Of a DNA stretch of 64,000 nt, positions 46,274 through 55,854 are shown one piece after another (position 1 is the stretch's first letter; the number at the start of each line of letters is the position of its first letter). A program made the position numbers and the translations under genes. Below the pieces are notes generated by a model. The model saw nothing but the letters and a program-made list of their open reading frames with translations. It was not told the origin of the DNA and searched no databases. Where the stretch lies: NCBI GenBank assembly GCA_905182815.1, contig CAJJCX010000001.1, forward strand, positions 62,001 to 126,000, written 5' to 3'. This stretch comes from an uncultured Candidatus Thioglobus sp. (GTDB taxonomy: Bacteria; Pseudomonadota; Gammaproteobacteria; PS1; Pseudothioglobaceae).

Positions 46274-47665
46274 TTATTTCTTTTTAACGAATCTCATTAG
46301 GCGTTTCTTTTTTTGGACTTGTCGGGCTGAAAGAATATTCTTCCTATCTTTAAATGGATTTTCACCACTCTTATACTGGATTTTTACAGGTGTATTTGTA
46401 AGCTTTAAAGATGTAATAAAGAAATTCTTTAAAAAACGTTCATAGCTACTCGGAACACTATCAACATGATTGCCATGAAAGGTAAAAGTTGGTGGAAAAA
46501 CATCTGATTGATTTACAAACTTTAATCTAAGTCGTCTGCCAGCAACAGGGGGAGGAGAGTGGGCTTTATTAGCCTGTTCTAGAATTCTATTAAGTTGTGA
46601 AGTTGGGTGTCTGCCTCCAGCATGCTCAAAAGATCTTTTAATGGGTCCAAATAATTTTCCAACACCAGATCCATGAAGGGCTGAAATATAATGAACTGAG
46701 GCATAGTTTATAAATGAAAGCTTAATATCAAGTTTTCTTTTTACTTCGCTTTTTTGATAATCATCCAAACCATCCCACTTATTAATTACTATTAAAAGTG
46801 CACGACCTTTGTCTGCTATCATTCCTAAAAGAGTAGCATCTTGTTCAGTCACGCCTTCGTGAGCATCTAAAACTAGAACCACAACATGTGAATCTTCAAT
46901 GGCATCTTTAGCTTTAATAATACTAAAAATTTCAACTTTATGGCTGACACTTCTTTTGCGCCTTATTCCAGCTGTATCAATTAAGGTGTACTGCTGACCT
47001 TCTCGCTCAAAAGGGATAAAAATCGAGTCACGAGTTGTTCCAGGAAGGTCAACCGCCATAACCCTTTCTTCACCCAATATACGGTTTATGAGTGTTGATT
47101 TACCAACATTAGGTCTGCCCAAAACAGCTACTGCAATTCCCTTAACTTCTGGGATTATGTCTTCTGTTGCAGCGGGAAGAAGAGGAATCGTTTTTTCAAT
47201 GAGATCTGGAATTCCTTGATTATGCTCAGCTGATATAAGGCAAGGATCCCCTAGTCCGAGTTCATAAAATTCTGCAGCTGAACTTTTATTTAACCCTTCG
47301 GCCTTATTGCATACTAAGATAATATTTTTGCGGAGTTTTCTCAGCTGAGAAGCAATATCTAGATCAAGAGAAGTAACGCCATCTTTATTGCTGACAATAA
47401 AATAGATTACATCAGACTCATTAAGCGCATTGAGTACTTGAGCATGTATCCCAGAATCAATAACTGATTCTTCGTGTGTCATACCGCCAGTATCAACAAT
47501 TGTGCAATGAATGTCATCTTCAAGCTCGATATTCACGTATTGACGATCACGCGTTAAACCTTCAAAATCAGAAACAAGCGCCTGACGAGACTTGCTAAGA
47601 CGATTAAATAGTGTCGACTTGCCTACATTAGGCCTGCCAACCAATGAGATGATGGGGTAGCTCAC
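46274..47665 (-). CDS. der: Ribosome-associated GTPase Der (EngA)
   Basis: A 463-residue protein with two tandem GTPase domains, needed for 50S ribosome assembly. G1 motifs: GRPNVGKSTLFNR and GRPNVGKSTLINR; G3: DTGG and DTAG; G4: NKAE and NKWD. A KH-like domain follows, with a basic tail (QKKKRLMRFVKKK). Normal length. It is the third gene of hisS, yfgM, der; bamB, which sits between yfgM and der in many gammaproteobacteria, is missing here. Confidence 0.96.
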   Translation of the reverse strand: MSYPIISLVGRPNVGKSTLFNRLSKSRQALVSDFEGLTRDRQYVNIELEDDIHCTIVDTGGMTHEESVIDSGIHAQVLNALNESDVIYFIVSNKDGVTSLDLDIASQLRKLRKNIILVCNKAEGLNKSSAAEFYELGLGDPCLISAEHNQGIPDLIEKTIPLLPAATEDIIPEVKGIAVAVLGRPNVGKSTLINRILGEERVMAVDLPGTTRDSIFIPFEREGQQYTLIDTAGIRRKRSVSHKVEIFSIIKAKDAIEDSHVVVLVLDAHEGVTEQDATLLGMIADKGRALLIVINKWDGLDDYQKSEVKRKLDIKLSFINYASVHYISALHGSGVGKLFGPIKRSFEHAGGRHPTSQLNRILEQANKAHSPPPVAGRRLRLKFVNQSDVFPPTFTFHGNHVDSVPSSYERFLKNFFITSLKLTNTPVKIQYKSGENPFKDRKNILSARQVQKKKRLMRFVKKK

Positions 47666-47685
47666 AATTTTCTAAAAAATTTATA

Positions 47686-48303
47686 TTAATTCAGATCGTC
47701 TAACTTAATCTGAATTAGTTGGGTAAGGCTTGAGTTAGCAGTAATATTTTCGATTGCAAGGCTGTAGTATTTTTTAGCTTCTTCTTTGTTGCTAAGATCT
47801 AAATAAATATCACCAGTAAGATTGTAAAATAGACCAGAAAATCCTTCCCCAGCATCAACATCAAGAATTGCAAGTGCTTCATTATGTTCACCAAGCTGCA
47901 AGTGAAGTGAGGCTGATCTTAAAATAGCAGTTGAAGCTATAACAACATTTTCACGACTTATTAAAGGCTTTAGAGCGTCTAGAGCAAGAGCATAATTACC
48001 AGCTTCAAATAAATATTTAGCCATTAAGAACGTTGCTTGATCAGCATAACTGCTTGAAGAGTGATCCTTAATAAGCTTATCGTAAGCCCCAATATTAGTG
48101 GAATCTGAAGCATAACTTAAATATAAAGTTCTAGCATTCAAAGCCTGACTATCTTGATAATCACCATATGAATTCCAGCCAAATACTCCTGCAAGACCAA
48201 GAACTGCTCCACCAATAATTTGCTTACCGTTACTATTCCACCATTTTTTAATTTTGTCGACTTGTTCTTCTTCCGTGTCGCTAATTTCTATAAAATTTTT
48301 CAT
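47686..48303 (-). CDS. YfgM-like tetratricopeptide membrane protein
   Basis: A 205-residue protein: a cytoplasmic N-terminus (DTEEEQVDKIKKWWN), one helix at about residues 30-48 (GAVLGLAGVFGW), and a periplasmic TPR-like domain. This is the arrangement of YfgM, an ancillary component of the SecYEG translocon that links to periplasmic chaperones. The gene lies between hisS (4-base overlap) and der, the standard location for yfgM. Confidence 0.88.
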   Translation of the reverse strand: MKNFIEISDTEEEQVDKIKKWWNSNGKQIIGGAVLGLAGVFGWNSYGDYQDSQALNARTLYLSYASDSTNIGAYDKLIKDHSSSSYADQATFLMAKYLFEAGNYALALDALKPLISRENVVIASTAILRSASLHLQLGEHNEALAILDVDAGEGFSGLFYNLTGDIYLDLSNKEEAKKYYSLAIENITANSSLTQLIQIKLDDLN

Positions 48304-49565
48304 AATATCTCCTGAAGATGCTGAATGATACCCTCAAGCTTAATCGATTGCTGGACTCCTTGGCCTTTTAAGGGCTTAATACTTAACTGATTATTTGATA
48401 ACTCCTCTTCTCCAAGAATTAAAGCAAAGTCAGCATTAGACTTATCTGCTTTTTTCATTTGGCTTTTCAAGCTCCCCATGCTTAAGTCATTACTAAGTGT
48501 AATGTTAGGGAGTGCCTGAAGAATTTTTTTGGACAGCTTCATTGACTCAATCTGCGCTTTATCACCTAGGGTAACAAAATAGAGTTGACATCTCTTGATA
48601 ACAATCTGACTTTTTTTGTCTTGAATTAGAAGAGCTATTCTCTCTAAGCCCATTGCAAAGCCAATTGCTGGTGTAGGACTACCACCCATTTTTTCAACTA
48701 AACCATCATATCTCCCACCACCACAAATAGTGCCTTGTGACCCTAAATCGTTTGAAATCCACTCAAATACAGTTTGATTGTAGTAGTCTAATCCCCTTAC
48801 AAGTTTTGGGTTAACCTCATAAGGAATATCTAGATTATCTAAATAGGTTTTTAAAATAGTAAAGTGCTCTTTAGATTCATCATCTAAATGATCAATCATT
48901 TTGGGGGCATTTGAAATTAATAACTCAAGGTCTTTATTCTTACTATCCAAAATTCTTAAAGGATTTGTTTTTAATCGACGCAAACTATCTTCATCCAGTT
49001 GGCTTATATTTTCATTAAAAAAGGCTGTAAGAATATTTCTATAAGCAGATCGACTTTCTTTTGAACCTAGTGAATTAATTTCTAATCTTGCATTGATTCC
49101 AAGAGATTTCCAGAGTGAATCTGTAATAGATATTAATTCAGCATCAATTTTGGCATCAGAAGCTCCAAAAACTTCTGCCCCTACTTGGTGGAATTGTCGG
49201 TATCTTCCCTTTTGAGGTCTTTCATGCCTAAACATTGGGCCATTATAAAAAACCTTTTGTATTCCTTCGCGCGGCAAATTATGCTCAATCATCATTCTAA
49301 CTACGCTAGCTGTGCCTTCAGGCCTTAAAGTTAAAGAGTTACCATTATTGTCTTCCCATGTGTACATCTCTTTTTCTACAATGTCTGTCACTTCTCCAAT
49401 TGCACGAGAAAAAGTTTCAGTACTTTCAACAATTGGAGTGCGGCAATATTTATAGCCGTAAGAGATAAGGAGATTACTAATAGTTTCATCCAAAGAACTC
49501 CAAAGGGTGGAGTCTGCTGGCAACAGATCATTCATTCCTCGAATGGCTTGGATTTTATTTGACAT
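48300..49565 (-). CDS. hisS: Histidyl-tRNA synthetase
   Basis: A 421-residue class II synthetase. Motif 2 is readable around FRHERPQKGRYRQFHQ, the histidine motifs as LVRGLDYYNQTVFEW and the GGRYDGL loop, and motif 3 as GFAMGLERI. The C-terminal anticodon-binding domain (~325-421) is complete. First gene of the hisS-yfgM-der operon. Confidence 0.97.
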   Translation of the reverse strand: MSNKIQAIRGMNDLLPADSTLWSSLDETISNLLISYGYKYCRTPIVESTETFSRAIGEVTDIVEKEMYTWEDNNGNSLTLRPEGTASVVRMMIEHNLPREGIQKVFYNGPMFRHERPQKGRYRQFHQVGAEVFGASDAKIDAELISITDSLWKSLGINARLEINSLGSKESRSAYRNILTAFFNENISQLDEDSLRRLKTNPLRILDSKNKDLELLISNAPKMIDHLDDESKEHFTILKTYLDNLDIPYEVNPKLVRGLDYYNQTVFEWISNDLGSQGTICGGGRYDGLVEKMGGSPTPAIGFAMGLERIALLIQDKKSQIVIKRCQLYFVTLGDKAQIESMKLSKKILQALPNITLSNDLSMGSLKSQMKKADKSNADFALILGEEELSNNQLSIKPLKGQGVQQSIKLEGIIQHLQEIL

Positions 49566-49651
49566 CAGTAAACTTTAAATAATAATAATTCGTATTTTAC
49601 CAATTAAATCTCATGGTGAGTTTAAGCAATAATTAAGTTCTATTTAAAATG

Positions 49652-50554
49652 CTATAAATTTTTAATTCCACTTGGGACATGACCAGTAGAAACATACTGA
49701 GATGCTGAGTCACAATGCTGCTGCTGATCATCAAAAAAAATATCTGCTCCAAACTCTCTTAGAAAGACACCTTTTTCAAGACCACCAAGAAAAAATGACT
49801 CATCTATGCGTATCCCCCATTCTCTCATGGTGTGAATAACTCTTTTATGCGCTGGGGCCGATCTTGCAGTAACTAATGCAGTTCTTATAGGATTATTTTC
49901 TTCAGGAAATGTTGATTGAATTTTTTGTAAAGAGACCAGAAAAGATTTAAATGGACCAGCTTTTAGTTTAATTTTTTCAGACAGGACTTCATTTTCATGA
50001 AAAGCTTCAAGACCCTTCTCTTGAAATATTTTTTCAGATTCATCCGAAAAAATAACGGCATCCCCGTCAAAGGCAATTCTGAGTTGTGAGGGATGACTAT
50101 GGTTTGATTTTGACTCAATAATTGATGCAGCTGCATAGCCTGACTTTAAAGCTTTTTGAACATCATTATAGTTACTAGACAGAAACAAGTCCGCTTCAAA
50201 GGCGCCAACAAAAGGGTGGGTACTTTCACCACGAGTAAACGCTGCTCTTGAAATATTTAAACCATAATGCTCGATTGAGTTAAAAATTCTTAGGCCTGTA
50301 TCAGCACTATTTCTTGAAAGTAAGATGACATCAATTGGCGTTGTTTTACTATTTAATTTAAGTAATTTTTTAACCAAAGTAAACCCTACGCCTGGTTCAA
50401 GAACTACTTGCTCATTTTCTTGTTGGTGTTTTGCGTATGCCTTGATGCCTTCATTTTTAAAAATTTGGTGTGAGTAATCAAGATTAAACAATGCCCTTGA
50501 GGAGATTGCAATGACTAATTTCGTGCTTTCAGTTTTTATTTGCTTTTTGACCAT
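49652..50554 (-). CDS. Cytosolic 5'-nucleotidase family protein (NT5C1-like)
   Basis: A 300-residue HAD-like protein of the 5'-nucleotidase family (PF06189 type). Landmarks: VIAISSRALFNLD, the VILLSRNSADTGLRIF segment, AFTRGESTHPF and RIAFDGDAVIFSDESE with the HAD Asp pair, then FFLGGLEKG and DIFFDDQ. It likely dephosphorylates nucleoside monophosphates. The start overlaps the DUF1249 gene stop, so they share an operon with cpdA. Confidence 0.85.
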   Translation of the reverse strand: MVKKQIKTESTKLVIAISSRALFNLDYSHQIFKNEGIKAYAKHQQENEQVVLEPGVGFTLVKKLLKLNSKTTPIDVILLSRNSADTGLRIFNSIEHYGLNISRAAFTRGESTHPFVGAFEADLFLSSNYNDVQKALKSGYAAASIIESKSNHSHPSQLRIAFDGDAVIFSDESEKIFQEKGLEAFHENEVLSEKIKLKAGPFKSFLVSLQKIQSTFPEENNPIRTALVTARSAPAHKRVIHTMREWGIRIDESFFLGGLEKGVFLREFGADIFFDDQQQHCDSASQYVSTGHVPSGIKNL

Positions 50555-51000
50555 TCAGCACCATTGTACCTTTCCAAACAATAATCTAGCCACCTTAGCA
50601 TGAAGAGATTAAGCTCTAATTGAAAGGCTAAATCACTACAGTCAGTAATTAAAGGATGAGAGTCATTAATTCTTGTTTCTTTGCAGATTGAGGTAACCTC
50701 TAAAAGTCTTGCATCAAAATAAATCTTGAAACAAATATCTGGCCGATTAATAATTACCTCTTGAGACTTAATCTTGTGAGTTAATGTATATGTACCAGTA
50801 TACGGGGCCTTATCATGACAAAGTAAAAACAGGTCATTAGATGGTTTTTTTATTCCAACAAAGTCATCCTTAATAGAAGGTAGAAGAGGTATAAGTCTAG
50901 AAATTTTTTTAAAGTTAAGTTCAAAAATGTCAGATATATTTGAGTAAGTTACTTTTTTTTGGTTATAAATTAATTTATTTAGTATTTGATCGTTTGTCAT
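50536..51000 (-). CDS. yqiB: DUF1249 (YqiB-like) protein
   Basis: A ~154-residue soluble protein of the DUF1249/YqiB family, of unknown function. The family-typical end LFMLRWLDYCLERY and the middle segment RPDICFKIYFDARLLEV are seen. I chose ATG at 51000, which overlaps the cpdA stop (ATGA). The yqiB-cpdA neighbourhood is the same as in Escherichia coli, which supports the call. Confidence 0.85.
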   Translation of the reverse strand: MTNDQILNKLIYNQKKVTYSNISDIFELNFKKISRLIPLLPSIKDDFVGIKKPSNDLFLLCHDKAPYTGTYTLTHKIKSQEVIINRPDICFKIYFDARLLEVTSICKETRINDSHPLITDCSDLAFQLELNLFMLRWLDYCLERYNGAEWSKSK

Positions 51001-51698
51001 AGCCACACTGTCTCACAATTAATCTCACCTTTATCACTCAAATTGAAGTGGTTATAGCCAATCATTTCAGGACCATTAAATTGAAGAGTAGTCGATGGAC
51101 ATGAAAAGAGTTTTACATTATTCCTATTAAATTCAGAGCTTTGATGAGCGTGACCCCAAATAACTGCCTTAATTTTACTAAACTTATCTATAGTATGAAA
51201 AAAATCATCTGAATTTTCTAAGGATTTTTTATCATCCCAATCACTTTCCATAGAAATTGGTGGATGATGAAGGCAAAGAACAATAAATTTTTTAGTTGAA
51301 GATAAAATTTTTTTAGTTAGTAATTCAAGTTTTGCTTTATTTAAAAAACCACTAGTTTTATTTTCTTGAACAGAATCTATAGAAATTATTTCCCAATCAG
51401 CAATTGTTAGTTTTGGTAAATAATGCTCACTAAATGCTGAGGATAAATTTAATTTATTATCATGATTTCCGGGGAGAATAAATAGATTATCACTGATTGG
51501 CTGGATTATGTCTTTAAGTGTTGAGTAGGAAGAGGCAGTTCCATTATGAGCCAAGTCACCACTAATTATTAGTGCGTTATAATTTCTATTAGAAATACTT
51601 TTGACTATAGTGCTAAGATTTTTTTGAGAGTCAGTACCCCATACATTTTTTTCATCATCTATGTGACAATCACTGATTTGAATAAAGGAGTAGTTCAT
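50997..51698 (-). CDS. cpdA: 3',5'-cyclic AMP phosphodiesterase CpdA-like
   Basis: A 233-residue calcineurin-like phosphoesterase. Dinuclear metal motifs in order: ISDCHID, SGDLAHNG, LPGNHDNK, LCLHHPP and WGHAHQS. Length is a little short of E. coli CpdA (275). Neighbouring yqiB supports the assignment over other class III phosphodiesterases. Lies 33 bases downstream of dnaB on the same strand. Confidence 0.88.
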   Translation of the reverse strand: MNYSFIQISDCHIDDEKNVWGTDSQKNLSTIVKSISNRNYNALIISGDLAHNGTASSYSTLKDIIQPISDNLFILPGNHDNKLNLSSAFSEHYLPKLTIADWEIISIDSVQENKTSGFLNKAKLELLTKKILSSTKKFIVLCLHHPPISMESDWDDKKSLENSDDFFHTIDKFSKIKAVIWGHAHQSSEFNRNNVKLFSCPSTTLQFNGPEMIGYNHFNLSDKGEINCETVWL

Positions 51699-51731
51699 GG
51701 AATCTAGTTTGAAAGGTTTTTTAAAGATGCT

Positions 51732-53174
51732 TTAGAAGTCGCCTTGATCAAAATTTGTCATATTTTTAACATAGGATGCGTCCATTTGATCATCACTTAC
51801 ACCCTGAAATCTATCTTCAAAAGCTAAATCTTCAAATTTAGAATACTGTCCTACAAAGGCTAGTTTTATATTACCAGTCGCACCATTTCTATGCTTCGCT
51901 ATTCTTAAGTCAGCCTTTCCCACTTCTTCTGGATTAGTATAAGCATCATCATGATAAACTTCATCACGATATATAAATCCAATAATATCAGCATCTTGCT
52001 CAATGGAGCCAGATTCACGTAAATCAGCCATTTGAGGTATTCTTCCTTTACCAGTTTTTGTGCGCGACTCTACACCTCGATTAAGCTGAGAGAGTGCAAT
52101 CACTGGAACATTAATTTCTTTAGCAAGTGCTTTTAATGAGCGTGAAATTTCTGAGATTTCTTGAACTCTATTTTCTGATTTTCCATGAACAGTCATTAAT
52201 TGTAAGTAATCTATCATGATCAAGCCAAGGTCAGGATATTTTCTTTTGAGTCTTCTACATTTTGCGCGAATTTCAGTTGGCGTGATTGAAGGCGTTTCAT
52301 CAATCAAAATTGTATTCTCTTCAAAGGCCCTTACTGCATGATTAAAGCTATTCCAATCAATTTCAGACATATCACCATCGCGTAACTTACTTGAGTCTAT
52401 TCGTCCAAAAGATGAAATCATCCTTATTACTAATTGTTCCATCGGCATCTCAAGACTAAAAACCGCAACAGGCGTTGAATTATGAATAGCTACATGCTCT
52501 ACAATATTCATTGATAGGGCTGTTTTACCCATACTTGGCCTTCCTGCAATAATAATAAGATCACCATTTTGAAGTCCTGATGTTAATTTGTCTAATTCAG
52601 AAAAACCCGTCTCAGTTCCCTTAAAGCCTTTCTTTTCTTGCATTTCATGAACGCGATTAACCACATCTTTGATAATATCTTTTACATTTGTAATTTCTTG
52701 TTTGTTACGACTTACCTGCTCTGCAATTTCAAAGATTTTTCTTTCAGATAAATCTAGTAAATTGTTTACTTCGATATCTTTTGGGTGGAAGGCAGTATCG
52801 GCAAGCTCTCTTCCAATCTTGATTAATTGTCTAAAGATTGAAAGCTCTCTTACATGCTTAGCATAAGCATCAATGTTTGAAACGCTTGGCGTGTTTTCTG
52901 CAATTTGAGCTAGATAAGCAAAACCTCCAATAGATTCCTCGTCATGTGTCTTAATAACCTGCTCTTTAACGGTAAGAATGTCTGCGGGTTTGTCATGCTC
53001 AAGAAGGATAACTATTGCGTCATAGATGATGCGATGAGAGGCTTGATAGAAGTCATCGGAGCTAATTATGTTAACTACATTATCCCAAGAATCATTATGC
53101 AATAAAAGACCACCCAGAACTGATTGCTCAGAGTCAATTGAATTTGGCGGTATTTTTGGGTTTTCAATATCCAT
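51732..53174 (-). CDS. dnaB: Replicative DNA helicase
   Basis: A 480-residue hexameric helicase. The N-terminal primase-interaction domain begins near SIDSEQSVLGGLLLHND; the RecA-like domain has Walker A GRPSMGKTALS and Walker B LIMIDYLQLM, and the ADLRESGSIEQDAD motif. No intein interrupts the gene. Transcribed in the same direction as rpsF-rpsR-rplI but behind a strong terminator. Confidence 0.96.
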   Translation of the reverse strand: MDIENPKIPPNSIDSEQSVLGGLLLHNDSWDNVVNIISSDDFYQASHRIIYDAIVILLEHDKPADILTVKEQVIKTHDEESIGGFAYLAQIAENTPSVSNIDAYAKHVRELSIFRQLIKIGRELADTAFHPKDIEVNNLLDLSERKIFEIAEQVSRNKQEITNVKDIIKDVVNRVHEMQEKKGFKGTETGFSELDKLTSGLQNGDLIIIAGRPSMGKTALSMNIVEHVAIHNSTPVAVFSLEMPMEQLVIRMISSFGRIDSSKLRDGDMSEIDWNSFNHAVRAFEENTILIDETPSITPTEIRAKCRRLKRKYPDLGLIMIDYLQLMTVHGKSENRVQEISEISRSLKALAKEINVPVIALSQLNRGVESRTKTGKGRIPQMADLRESGSIEQDADIIGFIYRDEVYHDDAYTNPEEVGKADLRIAKHRNGATGNIKLAFVGQYSKFEDLAFEDRFQGVSDDQMDASYVKNMTNFDQGDF

Positions 53175-53193
53175 TAGCGCAGTTTAGAAAAAT

Positions 53194-53218
53194 AAAAAGC
53201 CCTCAAAAAGGGCTTTTT
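53194..53218 (-). terminator. Rho-independent terminator of the rpsF-rpsR-rplI operon
   Basis: A perfect 10-base stem (AAAAAGCCCT / AGGGCTTTTT) with a 5-base loop. On the minus strand it is followed by an A/T tract with T-runs. It lies 32 bases after the rplI stop and just before dnaB, so it separates the ribosomal operon from dnaB; it is symmetrical and could work in both directions. Confidence 0.85.
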
Positions 53219-53249
53219 ATTTTAACTTACTTATGTGATTTGAATTAAC

Positions 53250-53705
53250 TTATTCTGCTTCGGTCGCAGCGATAACTATTACTTTAACTGTTACAACAAC
53301 TTCTGCATAAAGAGAAACTGTAACTTCATATTCACCTATATTTCTTATGGCTTCAGGCATATTAATGTCTCTTTTTTCAACCTCAAAGCCTTGTGCAAGA
53401 AGATTTTCAGCAATATCGGCCGGACTAACAGAGCCGTAAAGTTTTCCTTCTTCACCTGCATTCGCTGTAATTGTACATACAACATCTGACATGGCAGTTT
53501 CTTTTGATTGAGCATCTGTCATTGCTGCAAGTTCTTTAGCTTCAAGATCTGCACGTATTGTTTCAAAAGTAGCCATATTAGCTTTATTTGCTGGCTTAGC
53601 TTTTCCCTGAGGAATTAAATAGTTTCGGGCATATCCAGACTTAACGTTTGCAATATCACCAAGGCTACCTAATTTTTCATTTTTTTCTAATAAAATTACT
53701 TTCAT
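53250..53705 (-). CDS. rplI: 50S ribosomal protein L9
   Basis: A 151-residue protein with the L9 N-terminal signature GSLGDIANVKSGYARNYLIPQGKA, central connecting helix and C-terminal domain. The 3' end (EVVVTVKVIVIAATEAE) has a short acidic extension. Starts 8 bases after rpsR. Confidence 0.97.
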   Translation of the reverse strand: MKVILLEKNEKLGSLGDIANVKSGYARNYLIPQGKAKPANKANMATFETIRADLEAKELAAMTDAQSKETAMSDVVCTITANAGEEGKLYGSVSPADIAENLLAQGFEVEKRDINMPEAIRNIGEYEVTVSLYAEVVVTVKVIVIAATEAE

Positions 53706-53713
53706 GAGGCCTC

Positions 53714-53971
53714 CTATTTTTTGTGTTTATCAGTATATGGAATTAACGCCAAGAATCTAGCTCGTTTAATCGCAGTAGTAAGCTGTCTTTGGAATCTAGC
53801 GGTTGTGCCAGTTATTCTTGATGGAGTTATTTTTCCACTCTCGTCAATGTTTCTTAGTAAAGTTTCAACATCTTTATAATCGATTTCCTTAACACCAGCT
53901 TTTGTAAAACGACAAAAACGGTTGATAGGGATTTGAAATTTACGTCTTTTAGTTACTTGTTTTTTAGCCAT
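53714..53971 (-). CDS. rpsR: 30S ribosomal protein S18
   Basis: An 85-residue basic protein with the S18 signature [20 protein letters not shown]. It is about ten residues longer than E. coli S18, mainly at the N-terminus. Middle gene of rpsF, rpsR, rplI; starts 9 bases after rpsF. S18 binds S6 on the ribosome. Confidence 0.97.
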   Translation of the reverse strand: MAKKQVTKRRKFQIPINRFCRFTKAGVKEIDYKDVETLLRNIDESGKITPSRITGTTARFQRQLTTAIKRARFLALIPYTDKHKK

Positions 53972-53980
53972 TACAATCTC

Positions 53981-54364
53981 CTATTTCTTGTCAGCAACAC
54001 GATCTTTGGTTTTGTCTTTACCATGATCTTTATCTTTGTCAGATTCTGTAACCATAACTGATGGTTCAGTGATAGCCTCTTTTTTAGAAATTATTAAGTT
54101 TCTAAGAATAGCATCATTGAATCGGAAGTTATAGTTCAATTTATCGAGAGTATCTTTGTCACACTCAATATTCATCATTAAATAATGTGCTTTATAGATT
54201 TTATCGATTGGGTAGGCGAGGTGTTTACGACCCCAGTCTTCATCTCTGTGAACCATGCCACCACCTGAAGTGATTAGTTCTTTGTATTTTTCAATCATTG
54301 TCGTTACCTGAGAGCTTTGATCAGGGTGGACAATGAGGGTTATTTCATAATGTCTCATTAACAT
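53981..54364 (-). CDS. rpsF: 30S ribosomal protein S6
   Basis: A 127-residue protein. Residues 3-95 are the S6 fold ([45 protein letters not shown]). The last ~30 residues are a charged Lys/Asp tail ([15 protein letters not shown]), comparable to the Glu-tail of E. coli S6. First gene of the operon, with its promoter and a leader hairpin just upstream. Confidence 0.97.
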   Translation of the reverse strand: MLMRHYEITLIVHPDQSSQVTTMIEKYKELITSGGGMVHRDEDWGRKHLAYPIDKIYKAHYLMMNIECDKDTLDKLNYNFRFNDAILRNLIISKKEAITEPSVMVTESDKDKDHGKDKTKDRVADKK

Positions 54365-54383
54365 CTCCTTATGGGTTAAAAAA

Positions 54384-54412
54384 AGCTTGCCAACGTAAGC
54401 TGATCAAGCAAG
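54384..54412 (-). promoter_or_regulatory. rpsF leader hairpin, possible autoregulatory element
   Basis: Read on the minus strand, the leader holds GCTTG...CAAGC (54385-54409) followed at once by seven T residues, a terminator-like shape just before the rpsF SD. An alternative pairing AGCTT/AAGCT (54384-54401) is mutually exclusive. S6:S18 complexes are known to repress their own operon in several bacteria, so this could be an attenuator; I could not match the published S6:S18 motif by eye. Confidence 0.45.
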
Positions 54413-54423
54413 GAAGGGGGTAT

Positions 54424-54451
54424 TTTATACTACTTAATCTATATTTATCAA
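54424..54451 (-). promoter_or_regulatory. Sigma-70 promoter of the rpsF operon
   Basis: On the minus strand: TTGATA (54451-54446), 16-base spacer, TATAAA (54429-54424). Transcription would begin about 54417, giving a ~53-base leader containing the hairpin above. Divergent from cutC. Confidence 0.6.
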
Positions 54452-54526
54452 TTATTTGTTGTTGTTATCGTATTATGTAGGCATTGAGATGAACTGTTTA
54501 AAATAACTCTATTTATATTTGACTAT

Positions 54527-55204
54527 ATGGAAACTAAACTGGAAGTTTGCATTGATAATTTAGCTGGTTTGGAGGCCTGTATTCAGGGCAATGCCGATAG
54601 AATAGAGCTTTGTAGCTCTCTAATTCATGGCGGACTAACTCCAGAAGTTAATTTAATGAAACATGCTTCACATGCTGAAATTCCTGTGCGTGTTATGGTT
54701 CGCCCAAAACGTGGTAATTTTCATTATTCATCCATAGATTTAAGACAAATGAAAAACGATATTGATATGGCTCGTTCTTTTGGCTTTGAAGGTGTTGTTT
54801 TTGGAGCTACGTTAGTCAATGGGGAGATTGACCAAACTTTTCTAGAGAAACTTGTCAAGCATGCTCTTGGATTAAAAAAAACTTTACATAGAGCTATTGA
54901 CACAGTAGCTGACCCAGTTGCAGCAGTAGACATTGCTACTAATTTAGGTTTTGATTGTATTCTATCCTCAGGAGGTTTTAAAACGGCTAATGAAGGTCTA
55001 TTAGTCCTCAATGATATGCAAAGAAGGGCTTTGGGTAAAATCGAAATTATGCCTGGCTCTGGTGTTAATCCAACAAATGCTCACAAGATTGCCAAGAGCT
55101 CTAACTTTAACTGGCTTCATTCATCTTGCTCGAGCTTACTCAAAAACAGTCCATTTACTGACGCTAATAAAATTATAAGTATAAAAAATGAAACCAATTA
55201 CTAG
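54527..55204 (+). CDS. cutC: CutC family protein
   Basis: A 225-residue TIM-barrel protein. Landmarks: LEVCIDNLAGLEACIQGNADRIELC, the GGLTPEVNLM segment, VMVRPKRGNF, GVVFGATLVNGEID, LHRAIDTVADP and ILSSGGFKTA. Once linked to copper homeostasis, its biochemical role is still unclear. It overlaps the mtgA start by 17 bases. Confidence 0.92.
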   Translation: METKLEVCIDNLAGLEACIQGNADRIELCSSLIHGGLTPEVNLMKHASHAEIPVRVMVRPKRGNFHYSSIDLRQMKNDIDMARSFGFEGVVFGATLVNGEIDQTFLEKLVKHALGLKKTLHRAIDTVADPVAAVDIATNLGFDCILSSGGFKTANEGLLVLNDMQRRALGKIEIMPGSGVNPTNAHKIAKSSNFNWLHSSCSSLLKNSPFTDANKIISIKNETNY

Positions 55205-55854
55205 TTCATGGATTAAACGAATACTTTTATTATGTTTGGTCATTTTTATTTCGTATGCTTTGTATTTAAATAGTTTAGTTAAGGCTGAATTTTCTTCAGA
55301 TATAGAATCAATAGAGGATGTAATTCAAGCTCAGTATTCTTTTGATGATTACCCTAAAGATTTAGTTAATATGCTTTTATTGGTTGAGGATCAATCATTT
55401 TTTAATCATCACGGTGTTGACTTTAAGGAAATATTAAGAGTTTTATATGGGTATTTATTCGATGAAAAAGAGCTTAGAGGCGCAAGCACAATAACCCAAC
55501 AGCTGATAAAAAATTCACTACTCTCAAGAGACCAAACATTAACAAGAAAAACTAAAGAGTCTTTGATGGCAATCTTATTAGAGCTGTCATATGACAAAAA
55601 ATTCATTCTTGAGAGATATATGAATACTGTATATTTAGCCCAACAAGGCTCCACTGCTTTTCATGGCTTTGCTAGTGGAAGCTTGTACTATTTTAACAAA
55701 GATGTAAGTAGTTTAAATTTAAAGGAAATGGCTACGCTTGTTGCCTTATTAAAAGGCCCTTCTTATTACAATCCTGCGAATTTTCCTGATCGCCTTAAAA
55801 GAGCGTGTTGAAATGATTTTGTCGATGCATAAAAACTATAAAAAAATAATTTGA
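55188..55854 (+). pseudogene. mtgA: Monofunctional peptidoglycan transglycosylase, frameshifted at the end
   Basis: A GT51 glycosyltransferase with one N-terminal membrane helix (residues ~8-28). Catalytic motifs are intact: EDQSFFNHHG, RGASTITQQL, RKTKESLMAI and the ILERYMNTVYL segment. The frame ends early at RLKRAC; dropping one A from the AAAA run at ~55798 continues as ERVEMILSMHKNYKK to a stop at 55852-55854, which overlaps the tsaB ATG. Repaired length is ~221 residues. Whether it is a true MtgA or a trimmed PBP1-type protein is not settled; there is no transpeptidase domain. Confidence 0.75.
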
